Assembly (NCBI GenBank): GCA_002344625.1
Contig: DDUE01000023.1
Coordinates: forward strand, 1 to 47,133
DNA length: 47,133 nt
Origin: Rhodocyclaceae bacterium UBA2346
GTDB taxonomy: Bacteria > Pseudomonadota > Gammaproteobacteria > Burkholderiales > Rhodocyclaceae
Reading direction: 5' to 3'
Under the pieces are notes generated by a model, which saw only the letters and a list, made by a program, of their open reading frames with translations, did not search any database and had not been told where the DNA came from. This document shows, one piece after another, positions 1 to 7,048 of the stretch; positions within the stretch are counted from its first letter, which is position 1; every line of letters starts with the position of its first letter. The position numbers were made by a program, and so were the translations under genes.

Positions 1-1
1 G

Positions 2-55
2 CACGAGGCCGAGCTCGCCCGCATCGCGCTCGACCGCATGCTCGCGGTGTCCTGA
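2..55 (+). CDS. 3' end of an unidentified gene (partial)
   Basis: Only the last 17 codons are present, reading HEAELARIALDRMLAVS and then TGA. The GC-rich third positions fit coding sequence of this genome. The fragment is too short to assign to a family. It ends 86 bp before the convergent thioesterase gene. Confidence 0.4.
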   Translation, partial: HEAELARIALDRMLAVS

Positions 56-140
56 ACACGCGATCCGCGCTCGCAAGAACCGTGGGCGTCTCCCGCGAGG
101 GGGGGCGCCCCCGTTGCGTCCACCGGGCGGTGAAGCCGCC

Positions 141-572
141 TCAGCCGCGCGGCCAGAGGACCATCTGCGTGCAGCGGAAGAGCGCGATCACCCGCCCGCT
201 GGCCTCGTCGGTGACGGTCGCGTCCCACACCTGGGTGGTGCGTCCGAGGTGCTGGGCGGTCGCGCTGCATGCGATCGCGCCCTCGCGCACCGTCCCCAGG
301 TGGTTGCTCTTGAGCTCGATGGTGGTGAAGGAGTCCGCGCCCGCGGGCAGGTGGGCGATGGTCGCGTAGCCGCAGGTGGTGTCGGCCAGCGCGACGACGC
401 TCGCGGCGTGGAGGAACTCGTTCGGTGCCGCGTGCAGCTTCTTTACCGGCATCCGGCTGTTCAGCCGGCGCTCGTCGAGCGCCAGCATCTCGATGCCGAG
501 GTAGCCGGGCAGGTACTCGCCGCCGGCCTCGTTCAGGGTGTGGATGCTGACTTCGGGACGCAGTGCGCTCAT
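141..572 (-). CDS. PaaI-like hotdog-fold thioesterase
   Basis: The protein has 143 residues, the size of single-domain hotdog thioesterases. The core runs from about residue 55 to the end. It contains a helix with ALADTTCGYATIAHLP, then the strand SFTTIELKSNHL, then a glycine turn and two further strands, which is typical of the PaaI/DUF4442 group that hydrolyses acyl-CoA thioesters. The ATG at 572 was chosen because AAGGAG lies 8 nt upstream; the longer reading from 599 has no such site. The gene is divergent from the LysR regulator, which could control it. The substrate cannot be read from the sequence. Confidence 0.8.
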   Translation of the reverse strand: MSALRPEVSIHTLNEAGGEYLPGYLGIEMLALDERRLNSRMPVKKLHAAPNEFLHAASVVALADTTCGYATIAHLPAGADSFTTIELKSNHLGTVREGAIACSATAQHLGRTTQVWDATVTDEASGRVIALFRCTQMVLWPRG

Positions 573-635
573 CTGGGGCTCCTTCATGAAGATTCGCAAT
601 GGAAAGCGTTGATGAGGATAGTCTTCTTATTGCTT

Positions 636-656
636 CCGGATAAGCCGATAATCCGG
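636..656. promoter_or_regulatory. Inverted repeat in the thioesterase/LysR divergent gap
   Basis: CCGGAT (636-641) and ATCCGG (651-656) form a 6-bp inverted repeat with a 9-nt spacer, located between the two divergent starts. LysR-type regulators usually bind dyads in such gaps, so this is a candidate operator for the adjacent regulator. The dyad is short and functional assignment is inference. Confidence 0.35.
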
Positions 657-681
657 TTCGTTGCGTCAACGGATCATTGAC

Positions 682-1602
682 ATGAGCTGGTTACCGGCCT
701 GGGAGAGCTTCGTTCGCGTGGTCGAGGGCGGCAGCATGGCGGCCGCGGCGCGCAGCCTCGCCTGCACCCGGGCCCAGGTCAGCAAGCAGATCGGCGAACT
801 CGAGCGCAGCTTCGGCACCCGCCTGATCGAGCGCGGCACCCGCAAGCTGACGCTCACGCCGGCCGGCGAGATCTTTCTGCAACATGCCCAGCGCACGCTC
901 GACGAGATGAACCGCACCGAACTCGCGGTGCGCAACCTGGGCGACCAGCCTCGCGGAACGCTGCGGATCAGCGCCACGTTGAGCTTCGGCCGCCGCTACA
1001 TCGCCCCGCTGCTTCCCGACATCGTGGCCCGCCACCCCGAACTCGAGTGCGAGCTGATCCTGAGCGACGACATGCTCGCGCTGATCGACGACAACATCGA
1101 CCTCGCGCTGCGCATGACCAAGGCCCCGCCCGACGACGCGGTTGCACGCAAGATCGTCGATCTCGACCGGGTCATCTGCGCCGCTCCCGCGTATCTCGAG
1201 CGCAACGGCGCCCCGCAGTTGCCGCAGGATCTCGTTCGCCACCAGTGTTTCAGCTATCTGCAGCGCGAACAGCGGATCTGGCGGCTGCGCAATCGCGACG
1301 GGCTCGAGACCGACGTCCCGGTCCACGCCCGCATCCAGCACAACAACACCGACTGCATACTCGAGGCGGTGCTGCAAGGCCACGGCCTCGCCATCCTGCC
1401 GACCTATGTGTGCGCCGCCGAACTCGCCGACGGCCGGCTGCAGACCGTGCTCGCCGACCATGAGCCCAGCTCGACCTTCGGCCGCCATCTCTACGCCTGC
1501 TACACCCCCAGCCGGGTGCGCCTGCCCAAGGTGCGGGTGTTTCTGGATGAATTGACCCAGGTCTTTCAGCCGGTGCCGCCGTGGGCGACCGGCAAGGGCT
1601 GA
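682..1602 (+). CDS. LysR-family transcriptional regulator
   Basis: The 306-residue protein has the usual LysR length. The N-terminal winged helix-turn-helix spans about residues 5-62 (GGSMAAAARSLACTRAQVSK as recognition region, then RLIERGTRKLTLTPAG). The effector-binding domain follows from about residue 90. The ATG at 682 gives the standard LysR start a few residues before the HTH; the frame could also start at a TTG at 661. Its divergent partner encodes a hotdog thioesterase, so local regulation of that gene is plausible. The inducer is unknown. Confidence 0.9.
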   Translation: MSWLPAWESFVRVVEGGSMAAAARSLACTRAQVSKQIGELERSFGTRLIERGTRKLTLTPAGEIFLQHAQRTLDEMNRTELAVRNLGDQPRGTLRISATLSFGRRYIAPLLPDIVARHPELECELILSDDMLALIDDNIDLALRMTKAPPDDAVARKIVDLDRVICAAPAYLERNGAPQLPQDLVRHQCFSYLQREQRIWRLRNRDGLETDVPVHARIQHNNTDCILEAVLQGHGLAILPTYVCAAELADGRLQTVLADHEPSSTFGRHLYACYTPSRVRLPKVRVFLDELTQVFQPVPPWATGKG

Positions 1603-1629
1603 CGCTTCGCCAGGCGGGCGGCCCGGCGC

Positions 1630-2970
1630 TCACTCGCCAGGCCGGGCTCCGCCCTCATCGTCCGCGACGGCCGGGCTCGCGGCGACCGGTTCGGGCTTGA
1701 GGCTGGCCAGCACCTTGTCGATCCGCTTGCCATCGAGGTCCACGACCTCGAGCCGCCAGTTTTCCCACTCGACGATGTCCCCGGTGCGCGGAAGACTGCC
1801 CATCAGCCACATGATCATGCCCGAAAGGGTGTGAAAACGGCCCTTGCCCTCTTCCGGCGTCGCCCTGAGCTCGAGCCTGTCCTTGAGCTCGGGCACCGGG
1901 ATCAGGCCATCGAGCAACCATGAACCGTCCGCACGCTGCACCGCCCAGGCTTCGTCCGGCTCTTCGGACTGGAACTCGCCGGTGACGGCTTCGAGCACGT
2001 CCTGCAGGGTCACGATACCCTGCACCTCGCCGTATTCATCGACGACGAACACCATGTGGGTGCGCGAGGCGCGAAACTGCTCGAGCAGCGCCATCCCGGT
2101 CAGCGACTCGGGCACGAACACCGCCGGTTCGAGTTGGGCGGTCAGGTCGGCGGTTCCGCCTCCGAGCATCTGCTTGAACAGCGTCTTGGCCGAAATGGTG
2201 CCGAGGATTTCTTCCAGGTTGCCGCGGCAAACAGGAAAACGGGCGTGACAGGAGTCGGCGATGTGCTGGAGGTTGTCCTCGAGCGGCAGCATCACGTCGA
2301 GGGTAACGATGTCGGCGCGCGGCACCATGAGCGTGCCGATCAGGCGGTCGTCCAGCCTGAACACGTTGCGAACCATGTTGTGTTCGCTTTTCTCGATCAC
2401 GCCGGCCTCCGACCCTTCGTCGAGCATCGCGTGGATCTCTTCTTCGGTCACGCAGGGCGCCGGCCGGTCGTCCTGGCCGAGCAGTTTGAGCACGAGCCGG
2501 GTGGATATCGACAGCAGGAAGACGAACGGCCGTGACAGCGCCGCCAGCATCGTCATCGGTCGCGCCACCAGTATCGCGATGCGCTCGGGGTTGAGCTGTC
2601 CGATGCGCTTGGGAACGATCTCGCCGATCACGATCGACACGTAGGTCACGACCACCACCACCAGGGCGGTGGCCCCCAGTTCGCTGTTCCGCGGCTCGAA
2701 ACCGAACCCCTGCAGCCACAGCGCGAGCGGTTCGGCCAGGGCCGCCTGGCCGAAGATGCCGCTCAGGATGCCGATCGAGGTGATCCCGATCTGTATCGTC
2801 GACAGGAACCGGTTCGGCTCCTCGCCAAGCCGCATCGCCACGCGAGCGCCACCGTCGCCGCCATCGGCAAGCCGGGCGAGACGCGATCGGCGGGCGGTGA
2901 TGAGGGCGATCTCGGCCATCGCGAAAAGCCCGTTCAACACGATCAAGGTGACGAGAATCAGGATGTCCAT
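1630..2970 (-). CDS. CNNM/CBS/CorC-HlyC membrane protein (putative ion transporter)
   Basis: The 446-residue protein has a CNNM (DUF21) transmembrane region at about residues 1-190. It begins with the hydrophobic LILVTLIVLNGLFAMAEIAL and includes the loop VSIVIGEIVPKRIG. A CBS pair follows at about 205-330 (LMVPRADIVTL; HMVFVVDEYGEVQGIVTLQD), and a CorC_HlyC domain sits at about 345-425. Proteins of this order are inner-membrane divalent-cation (Mg/Co) transporters or exporters. The start at 2970 is the ATG directly before the first membrane helix; the open frame extends upstream without family-like sequence. The C-terminal tail is Ala/Glu rich. Confidence 0.9.
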   Translation of the reverse strand: MDILILVTLIVLNGLFAMAEIALITARRSRLARLADGGDGGARVAMRLGEEPNRFLSTIQIGITSIGILSGIFGQAALAEPLALWLQGFGFEPRNSELGATALVVVVVTYVSIVIGEIVPKRIGQLNPERIAILVARPMTMLAALSRPFVFLLSISTRLVLKLLGQDDRPAPCVTEEEIHAMLDEGSEAGVIEKSEHNMVRNVFRLDDRLIGTLMVPRADIVTLDVMLPLEDNLQHIADSCHARFPVCRGNLEEILGTISAKTLFKQMLGGGTADLTAQLEPAVFVPESLTGMALLEQFRASRTHMVFVVDEYGEVQGIVTLQDVLEAVTGEFQSEEPDEAWAVQRADGSWLLDGLIPVPELKDRLELRATPEEGKGRFHTLSGMIMWLMGSLPRTGDIVEWENWRLEVVDLDGKRIDKVLASLKPEPVAASPAVADDEGGARPGE

Positions 2971-3073
2971 GTCTGCAAATTTCGGAAAAGGTGTGCGTCC
3001 AGGGAAATCGTCCAGGCGCGCGACCGGTCGCGCCGCCCGAAGCCCATTGCATCGAACTCGAATCCAAGCCCTT

Positions 3074-3829
3074 TCATGTGCCTGGCCCACGATCGGGCGG
3101 CGGATTCTCGCGAATGACGAAATCGCCCGCTTCGTCGCGACCGCTCGCGCCCGCCCCGCCGTGCCGGTCGCCAGGCCCGGCACCGGGTTCGAAACCCGGC
3201 GCCGCAGCCACGATCAACAAGCGCACCGGATGGCGGAAGGCGGCGCGGCGCGCGCTCAACTGCGCGATCGTCGTGCGCTGAAGATCATCGGACGGCTCGA
3301 CCATGACGATCAAGGTGGCGCGCCGTGGCACGAACCCGGCGAGTGCGCCGGTCACGTTCGAATCCGCGCGAAGGTAGCCGCTATCCCAGGGGTCGGCAGG
3401 CCGGCGTGCCCGCCACCAGGCGGCATCCGAAAGCTTGACCTTCAGGCGCAAGGCCAGCCCGGCCGCCCGGCTGCGGCAGGCGGCGAGCAACAACGCCCCG
3501 TCGAGCTCCCGGCACAAGGCCTCGGCGACGCGCGCGCGGCCGTCCGGTCCACCGCCCGTCAGAACCGCAACCGACCAGCGCCGTTCGACCGCCGGCGGTG
3601 CCCATGGACACCACGGGGGGCTCCGCCCCGGTCCCGCGCCGGCCAAGCACCATGCCTGCAGGGACTGCCATGCGCGCACCTGCGCCGGTTCGAGCGCGGC
3701 GACACCGAGCGCCGGAACATCGGTAGAAAGCGAAGCCTGCAGCAAGCGCTCGTCGTAGCGCGCGACGAGGCCCGCGAGCCAGCCCCCCAAACCGCCACCA
3801 CCCCGGTGCGCCGAATTGTCCTGATTCAT
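3074..3829 (-). CDS. Hypothetical protein with degenerate P-loop-like segment
   Basis: The 251-residue protein does not match a family I recognise. After an N-terminal Gly-rich stretch there is a strand plus loop SVAVLTGGGPDGRARVAEAL (about residues 96-115) that resembles a Walker A site but has Arg in place of the essential Lys. A second hydrophobic strand, ATLIVMVEPSDD, could be a Walker-B-like position. Third-position GC and a site with AGGACAGGACGGG before the ATG at 3829 support translation. It lies between the thioredoxin-like gene and the CNNM gene on the same strand. ATPase-like ancestry is inference. Confidence 0.6.
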   Translation of the reverse strand: MNQDNSAHRGGGGLGGWLAGLVARYDERLLQASLSTDVPALGVAALEPAQVRAWQSLQAWCLAGAGPGRSPPWCPWAPPAVERRWSVAVLTGGGPDGRARVAEALCRELDGALLLAACRSRAAGLALRLKVKLSDAAWWRARRPADPWDSGYLRADSNVTGALAGFVPRRATLIVMVEPSDDLQRTTIAQLSARRAAFRHPVRLLIVAAAPGFEPGAGPGDRHGGAGASGRDEAGDFVIRENPPPDRGPGT

Positions 3830-3919
3830 CCCGTCCTGTCCTCGCAACGCGACCGAGTCCGCGCGCGCCACCGCCCGGCTACCGCGCTACGGCCGTTCCC
3901 GGCGCGGGCCGCACCCGGA

Positions 3920-4315
3920 TCAACCCAGTCGCAGCGCGGTGCCAAGTGCTTCGACCTCGGTCGGGATCGCCGACAGGGGATGCCCCGTCGCCAGCGCGCG
4001 AACGAGTTGCTCCACCACGGCCGCTTGCGGCAACACCGCGCCGAAGTACACCGGCTTGCCGCCGGCGTAGATCGCGAGCGTCGGAAAATTCTCGACTTCA
4101 ATGTCGCCCACCCGTTCGGCGGCATCTTCGATGTCGGCCCAGACGAAAGTGTGTTCGGGATGATCGGCGGCAAGACATGCCATCACGCGCTCGAACTCGC
4201 GGCAGGTGCCACACCATTGCGCGCACAAGGCAAGGATCACGCAGCCATGGCGGGAAGCGCCGCCGGGCTCGACCAGGCTCTCGAGCGGGCGGAGCACGCC
4301 GGAACGCGCACTCAC
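3920..4315 (-). CDS. Thioredoxin-like protein
   Basis: The 131-residue protein has a thioredoxin-fold active site, CAQWCGTCREFERV, with Cys35 and Cys38. This is followed by the fold's cis-Pro region VENFPTLAIYAGGKPVYFG and a C-terminal helix. Thioredoxins reduce or exchange protein disulfides. No signal peptide is seen, so it is probably cytosolic. The GTG start at 4315 overlaps the TGA of the upstream CorA-like gene (GTGA), indicating translational coupling. A much longer reading in this frame (to 5206) is a shadow of the transporter gene. Confidence 0.8.
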   Translation of the reverse strand: MSARSGVLRPLESLVEPGGASRHGCVILALCAQWCGTCREFERVMACLAADHPEHTFVWADIEDAAERVGDIEVENFPTLAIYAGGKPVYFGAVLPQAAVVEQLVRALATGHPLSAIPTEVEALGTALRLG

Positions 4316-5277
4316 AGCCAGCCCACCCGGCGAAACCGCCAGAACAGCAACCCGCCGGCGGCGGCGATCAGCCCGAGTGCCATCGGGTAGCCGTACTGCC
4401 AGTCGAGCTCGGGCATGTGCTCGAAATTCATGCCCCAGACGCCGACCAGCGCGGTCGATACCGCGAAGATCGCCGCCCATGCCGCAAGCCGTTTGGTGGT
4501 GTCGGACTCCTCGATCGCGACCAGCGCGAGATTCACCTGGATCGCGGTGCCGATGGTGTCGCGGATGGTGTCGATCGAAATGTTGATGCGCGACAGATGA
4601 TCGTGGACGTCGCGAAAGTACTCCTGGGTGCTCGCGCACACCGGCGGGACGCGTCCGCCGTGAAGCTTGGCGGTGACCTCGAGCAGCGGTGCGACCACAT
4701 GATGCAGCGCCGTCGCGCGCCGCTTGAGCGTATACAGGCGCTCGATGCTGGGGCGGGCCTGGCCCGCCTCGAAGATGCCGGCCTCGATCTCGTCCAGTTC
4801 GGATTCGATATGGTCGATGAGCGGAAAATAACGATCGACGACCGCATCCATGAGCGCGTAGAACACGAAACCGGCGCCGTGCTGGAGCAAATGCGGTTCG
4901 CGTTCGCAGCGATCGCGCACGCCGAGAAAGTGATGGCTGCTGCCGCGCCGCACCGACAGCACGAAGTTCGGCCCGACGAACACGGCCACCTCGCCGATGC
5001 GCAGTTCGCCGTTTTCGAGTTCGGGAAGCTGCATCACGACGAACACGATCTTGCCGTACTCCTCGAGCTTGGGGCGCTGGTGACCATGCCGCGCGTCCTC
5101 GACCGCGAGCTCGTGCAGGCCGAACTCGGATTGCATCAGGGTCAGCTCTTCGTCGCTCGCATCGCGCAACGCCACCCACACCAGACAATCGGGTTCGCGC
5201 AGCCATTCGCGGATGCTCGCGATGGCGACATCGGCCACCTTGTGGCCGCTCTTGTAGACGACACAGTTGATCAGCAT
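4312..5277 (-). CDS. CorA-family divalent metal ion transporter
   Basis: The 321-residue protein has the CorA layout. An N-terminal cytosolic domain is followed by a long helix (about 165-265) and two C-terminal transmembrane helices. The signature VWGMNFEHMPELDWQYGYP, with the GMN selectivity motif, lies between those helices. The family forms homopentameric Mg, Co, Ni or Zn channels in the inner membrane; the ion cannot be told from sequence. The gene overlaps the thioredoxin-like gene by 4 nt. Confidence 0.92.
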   Translation of the reverse strand: MLINCVVYKSGHKVADVAIASIREWLREPDCLVWVALRDASDEELTLMQSEFGLHELAVEDARHGHQRPKLEEYGKIVFVVMQLPELENGELRIGEVAVFVGPNFVLSVRRGSSHHFLGVRDRCEREPHLLQHGAGFVFYALMDAVVDRYFPLIDHIESELDEIEAGIFEAGQARPSIERLYTLKRRATALHHVVAPLLEVTAKLHGGRVPPVCASTQEYFRDVHDHLSRINISIDTIRDTIGTAIQVNLALVAIEESDTTKRLAAWAAIFAVSTALVGVWGMNFEHMPELDWQYGYPMALGLIAAAGGLLFWRFRRVGWL

Positions 5278-5327
5278 GGATCGGACAAGGCTATGCGCGC
5301 ATCAGGCGTCGATACCGAAAGCGCAGC

Positions 5328-5570
5328 TCACTTCCTGAGCTGCGAAAACACGAACAACAGGATGCAGGCGCCGATCACCGCGCCGATGAACCCGGCGGTC
5401 TGGCCGGGCTGGTACAAGCCGACGAACTGGCCGCCGTAGGTGGCGACCATGGCGCCCCCGATGCCGAGCAGCGCCGTCATGATCAGGCCGGTGACCTGCC
5501 TGCCGGGAAAGAGCAGGCGTGCGACCAGCCCGACGATGATGCCGATGAGAATCGTGTAGATCAGATCCAT
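5328..5570 (-). CDS. GlsB/YeaQ/YmgE-family small membrane protein
   Basis: The 80-residue protein consists of three hydrophobic glycine-rich helices (IYTILIGIIVGLVARLLFPG; GLIMTALLGIGGAMVATYGG; AGFIGAVIGACILLFVFSQL). This is the transglycosylase-associated/GlsB family pattern. The proteins are small inner-membrane polypeptides linked to stress in other bacteria, and their biochemical role is unclear. It starts 3 nt after the stop of the exonuclease gene and so is probably in the same transcript. Confidence 0.85.
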   Translation of the reverse strand: MDLIYTILIGIIVGLVARLLFPGRQVTGLIMTALLGIGGAMVATYGGQFVGLYQPGQTAGFIGAVIGACILLFVFSQLRK

Positions 5571-5573
5571 GTT

Positions 5574-6374
5574 TCATGTCTCCGTGCCGGAGGGAGGCCA
5601 GGCGGCCAGGAACTCGCGCCAGTGGGGTGCATCGATACCTTCGAGCGCCACGCGCACCCGCGCGCATTCGGCGTCGAAGCCCGCGGCATCGAGCGCACCG
5701 CGCATGCGCTGGAAACCGAGGTATACCAGATAGGTATTGACCACGTCGGTCTCGCAATAGTCACGGATCTCGGCAATCCGGCCATCCTGCCAGGCCTGCC
5801 ACACGGCCGACCCATCCATGCCGAGTTTGCCGGGAAAGCCCATCAGCTTGGCGAGCTGGTCGAGCGGCGCGTTGGCCCGCGCCTGATACAGCGCGAGCAG
5901 GTCCATCAGGTCGAGGTGGCGGTTGTGGTAGCGGCTGATGTAATTGTTCCATTTGAACTCGCGCGAGTCGCCGTAATCACCGTCCCCCTGGTCCCAGTAG
6001 CGCGGCGCGGCCACGCCGTGCATCAGCCCCCGATAGTGCAGCACCGGCAGATCGAACCCGCCTCCGTTCCACGACACGATCTGCGGCGAGTAGCGTTCGA
6101 CCCCATCGAAGAAGCGCTGGATGATCGCTCTCTCGCCGCTCTCGGGCTCCGACAGCGAAAACACCCTGAATCCCTTGGGGTCGCGCAGCACGCAGGAGAT
6201 GGTCACGACCCGCTGGAGATGATGCTGCAGGAAATCGTTGCCGTGCGAAGCCCGCCGCTGGGCGAACGCGAACTCGGCGACCTCGGCATCCGGCAAGGAT
6301 TCCGGCAGCCCGTTCAACAGGCGGATGCCAGCCACATCGGGGACGGTTTCGCTGTCGAAAACCAGCACCGTCAT
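5574..6374 (-). CDS. Predicted 3'-5' exonuclease (PolB-like, DEDDy)
   Basis: The 266-residue protein opens with VFDSETVPD, where Asp7 and Glu9 form exonuclease motif I. It continues with IVSWNGGGFDLPVL (motif II region) and ends with IRDYCETDVVNTYLVY, a Y-x3-D motif III typical of DEDDy nucleases. It fits the family of stand-alone exonuclease domains related to DNA polymerase B (DNA_pol_B_exo2). The ATG at 6374 overlaps the stop of the upstream ydbL-like gene (ATGA), so the two are translationally coupled. A role in DNA or RNA trimming is inferred from the family only. Confidence 0.85.
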   Translation of the reverse strand: MTVLVFDSETVPDVAGIRLLNGLPESLPDAEVAEFAFAQRRASHGNDFLQHHLQRVVTISCVLRDPKGFRVFSLSEPESGERAIIQRFFDGVERYSPQIVSWNGGGFDLPVLHYRGLMHGVAAPRYWDQGDGDYGDSREFKWNNYISRYHNRHLDLMDLLALYQARANAPLDQLAKLMGFPGKLGMDGSAVWQAWQDGRIAEIRDYCETDVVNTYLVYLGFQRMRGALDAAGFDAECARVRVALEGIDAPHWREFLAAWPPSGTET

Positions 6375-6796
6375 CGACGGACCGCCCAGCCGCCGGCGCC
6401 CTGCACCCACCAGCCGGGTTGCGCACGTTCGATCCAGCGCTGGGCGAAGGTCTTGCGTACCTCCGCCTCCCACTCCGGATGTCCGTTCGCGCGCGCGATC
6501 TCACGATACAGGGCCGCGCGGTCGGCATTCTCCGCTGCCACCAGTGCATTCACCTGCCCACGCTGTGCCAGCGGCACGCTGGAGGCATCCCGCAGCGCGA
6601 CCGTACCATCGGCCGCCAGGCCGACGGCGCCGCTGGCATACAGGGGTGCGAGCTGCACATGGCGCTGTTGCATCGACTGCTTGAGCGTGGAAATCGCCGG
6701 TGTGTTGATCTCCAGGTTGCCCTGAGCGAATGCGACGGTACCGATCACCAGCGCCAGCGCCACGAAGGCCCGCCGCAGCATCTTGAATGGATTCAT
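6371..6796 (-). CDS. ydbL: YdbL-like periplasmic protein (DUF1318)
   Basis: The 141-residue protein has a signal peptide (MLRRAFVALALVIGTVAFAQ). It then has the DUF1318 region with IARANGHPEWEAEVRKTFAQRWIERAQPGWWVQ, the usual C-terminal signature. In Escherichia coli YdbL works with YdbH and YnbE in transport of phospholipids between inner and outer membrane. The gene overlaps ynbE by 4 nt at its start and the exonuclease by 4 nt at its end, so all three are coupled. Confidence 0.85.
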   Translation of the reverse strand: MNPFKMLRRAFVALALVIGTVAFAQGNLEINTPAISTLKQSMQQRHVQLAPLYASGAVGLAADGTVALRDASSVPLAQRGQVNALVAAENADRAALYREIARANGHPEWEAEVRKTFAQRWIERAQPGWWVQGAGGWAVRR

Positions 6797-6987
6797 TTGG
6801 GCGCTCCCTCCGTGTTCGCGCCGGTGGCCGGTGCGGCCTGCCCCTCGCGCAACTGCCATACTTCGTCGATGATCCGGTCGGCGGCCTTTTCCGCCGCCGC
6901 GGCCGGGAAATAGATATTGATGGTGACGCACCCCGCCGTCACCATCACCACCCATGCAAGGGCAAGCCCGGCATTCAGTCTTGTCAT
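6793..6987 (-). CDS. ynbE: YnbE-like small lipoprotein
   Basis: The 64-residue protein has a short hydrophobic signal ending in VTAGC, a lipobox with Thr at -3. This is followed by VTINIYFPAAAAEKAADRII, the family hallmark. YnbE is an outer-membrane lipoprotein that extends the bridge formed by YdbH in E. coli. The ATG at 6987 follows CGGAGATCAGGC, a good ribosome binding site. The gene lies 61 nt after the ydbH-like gene. Confidence 0.85.
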   Translation of the reverse strand: MTRLNAGLALAWVVMVTAGCVTINIYFPAAAAEKAADRIIDEVWQLREGQAAPATGANTEGAPK

Positions 6988-7048
6988 GCCTGATCTCCGT
7001 TTGCGCCGGTCTTTGCTCGCCCGCCGGATGCGCGCGGGGCCGGACACG

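Noticed and set aside
4316..5206. Upstream extension of the thioredoxin frame
   Set aside because: Overlaps the CorA-type gene entirely and shows Arg-rich low-complexity shadow sequence; the GTG at 4315 gives a normal protein.
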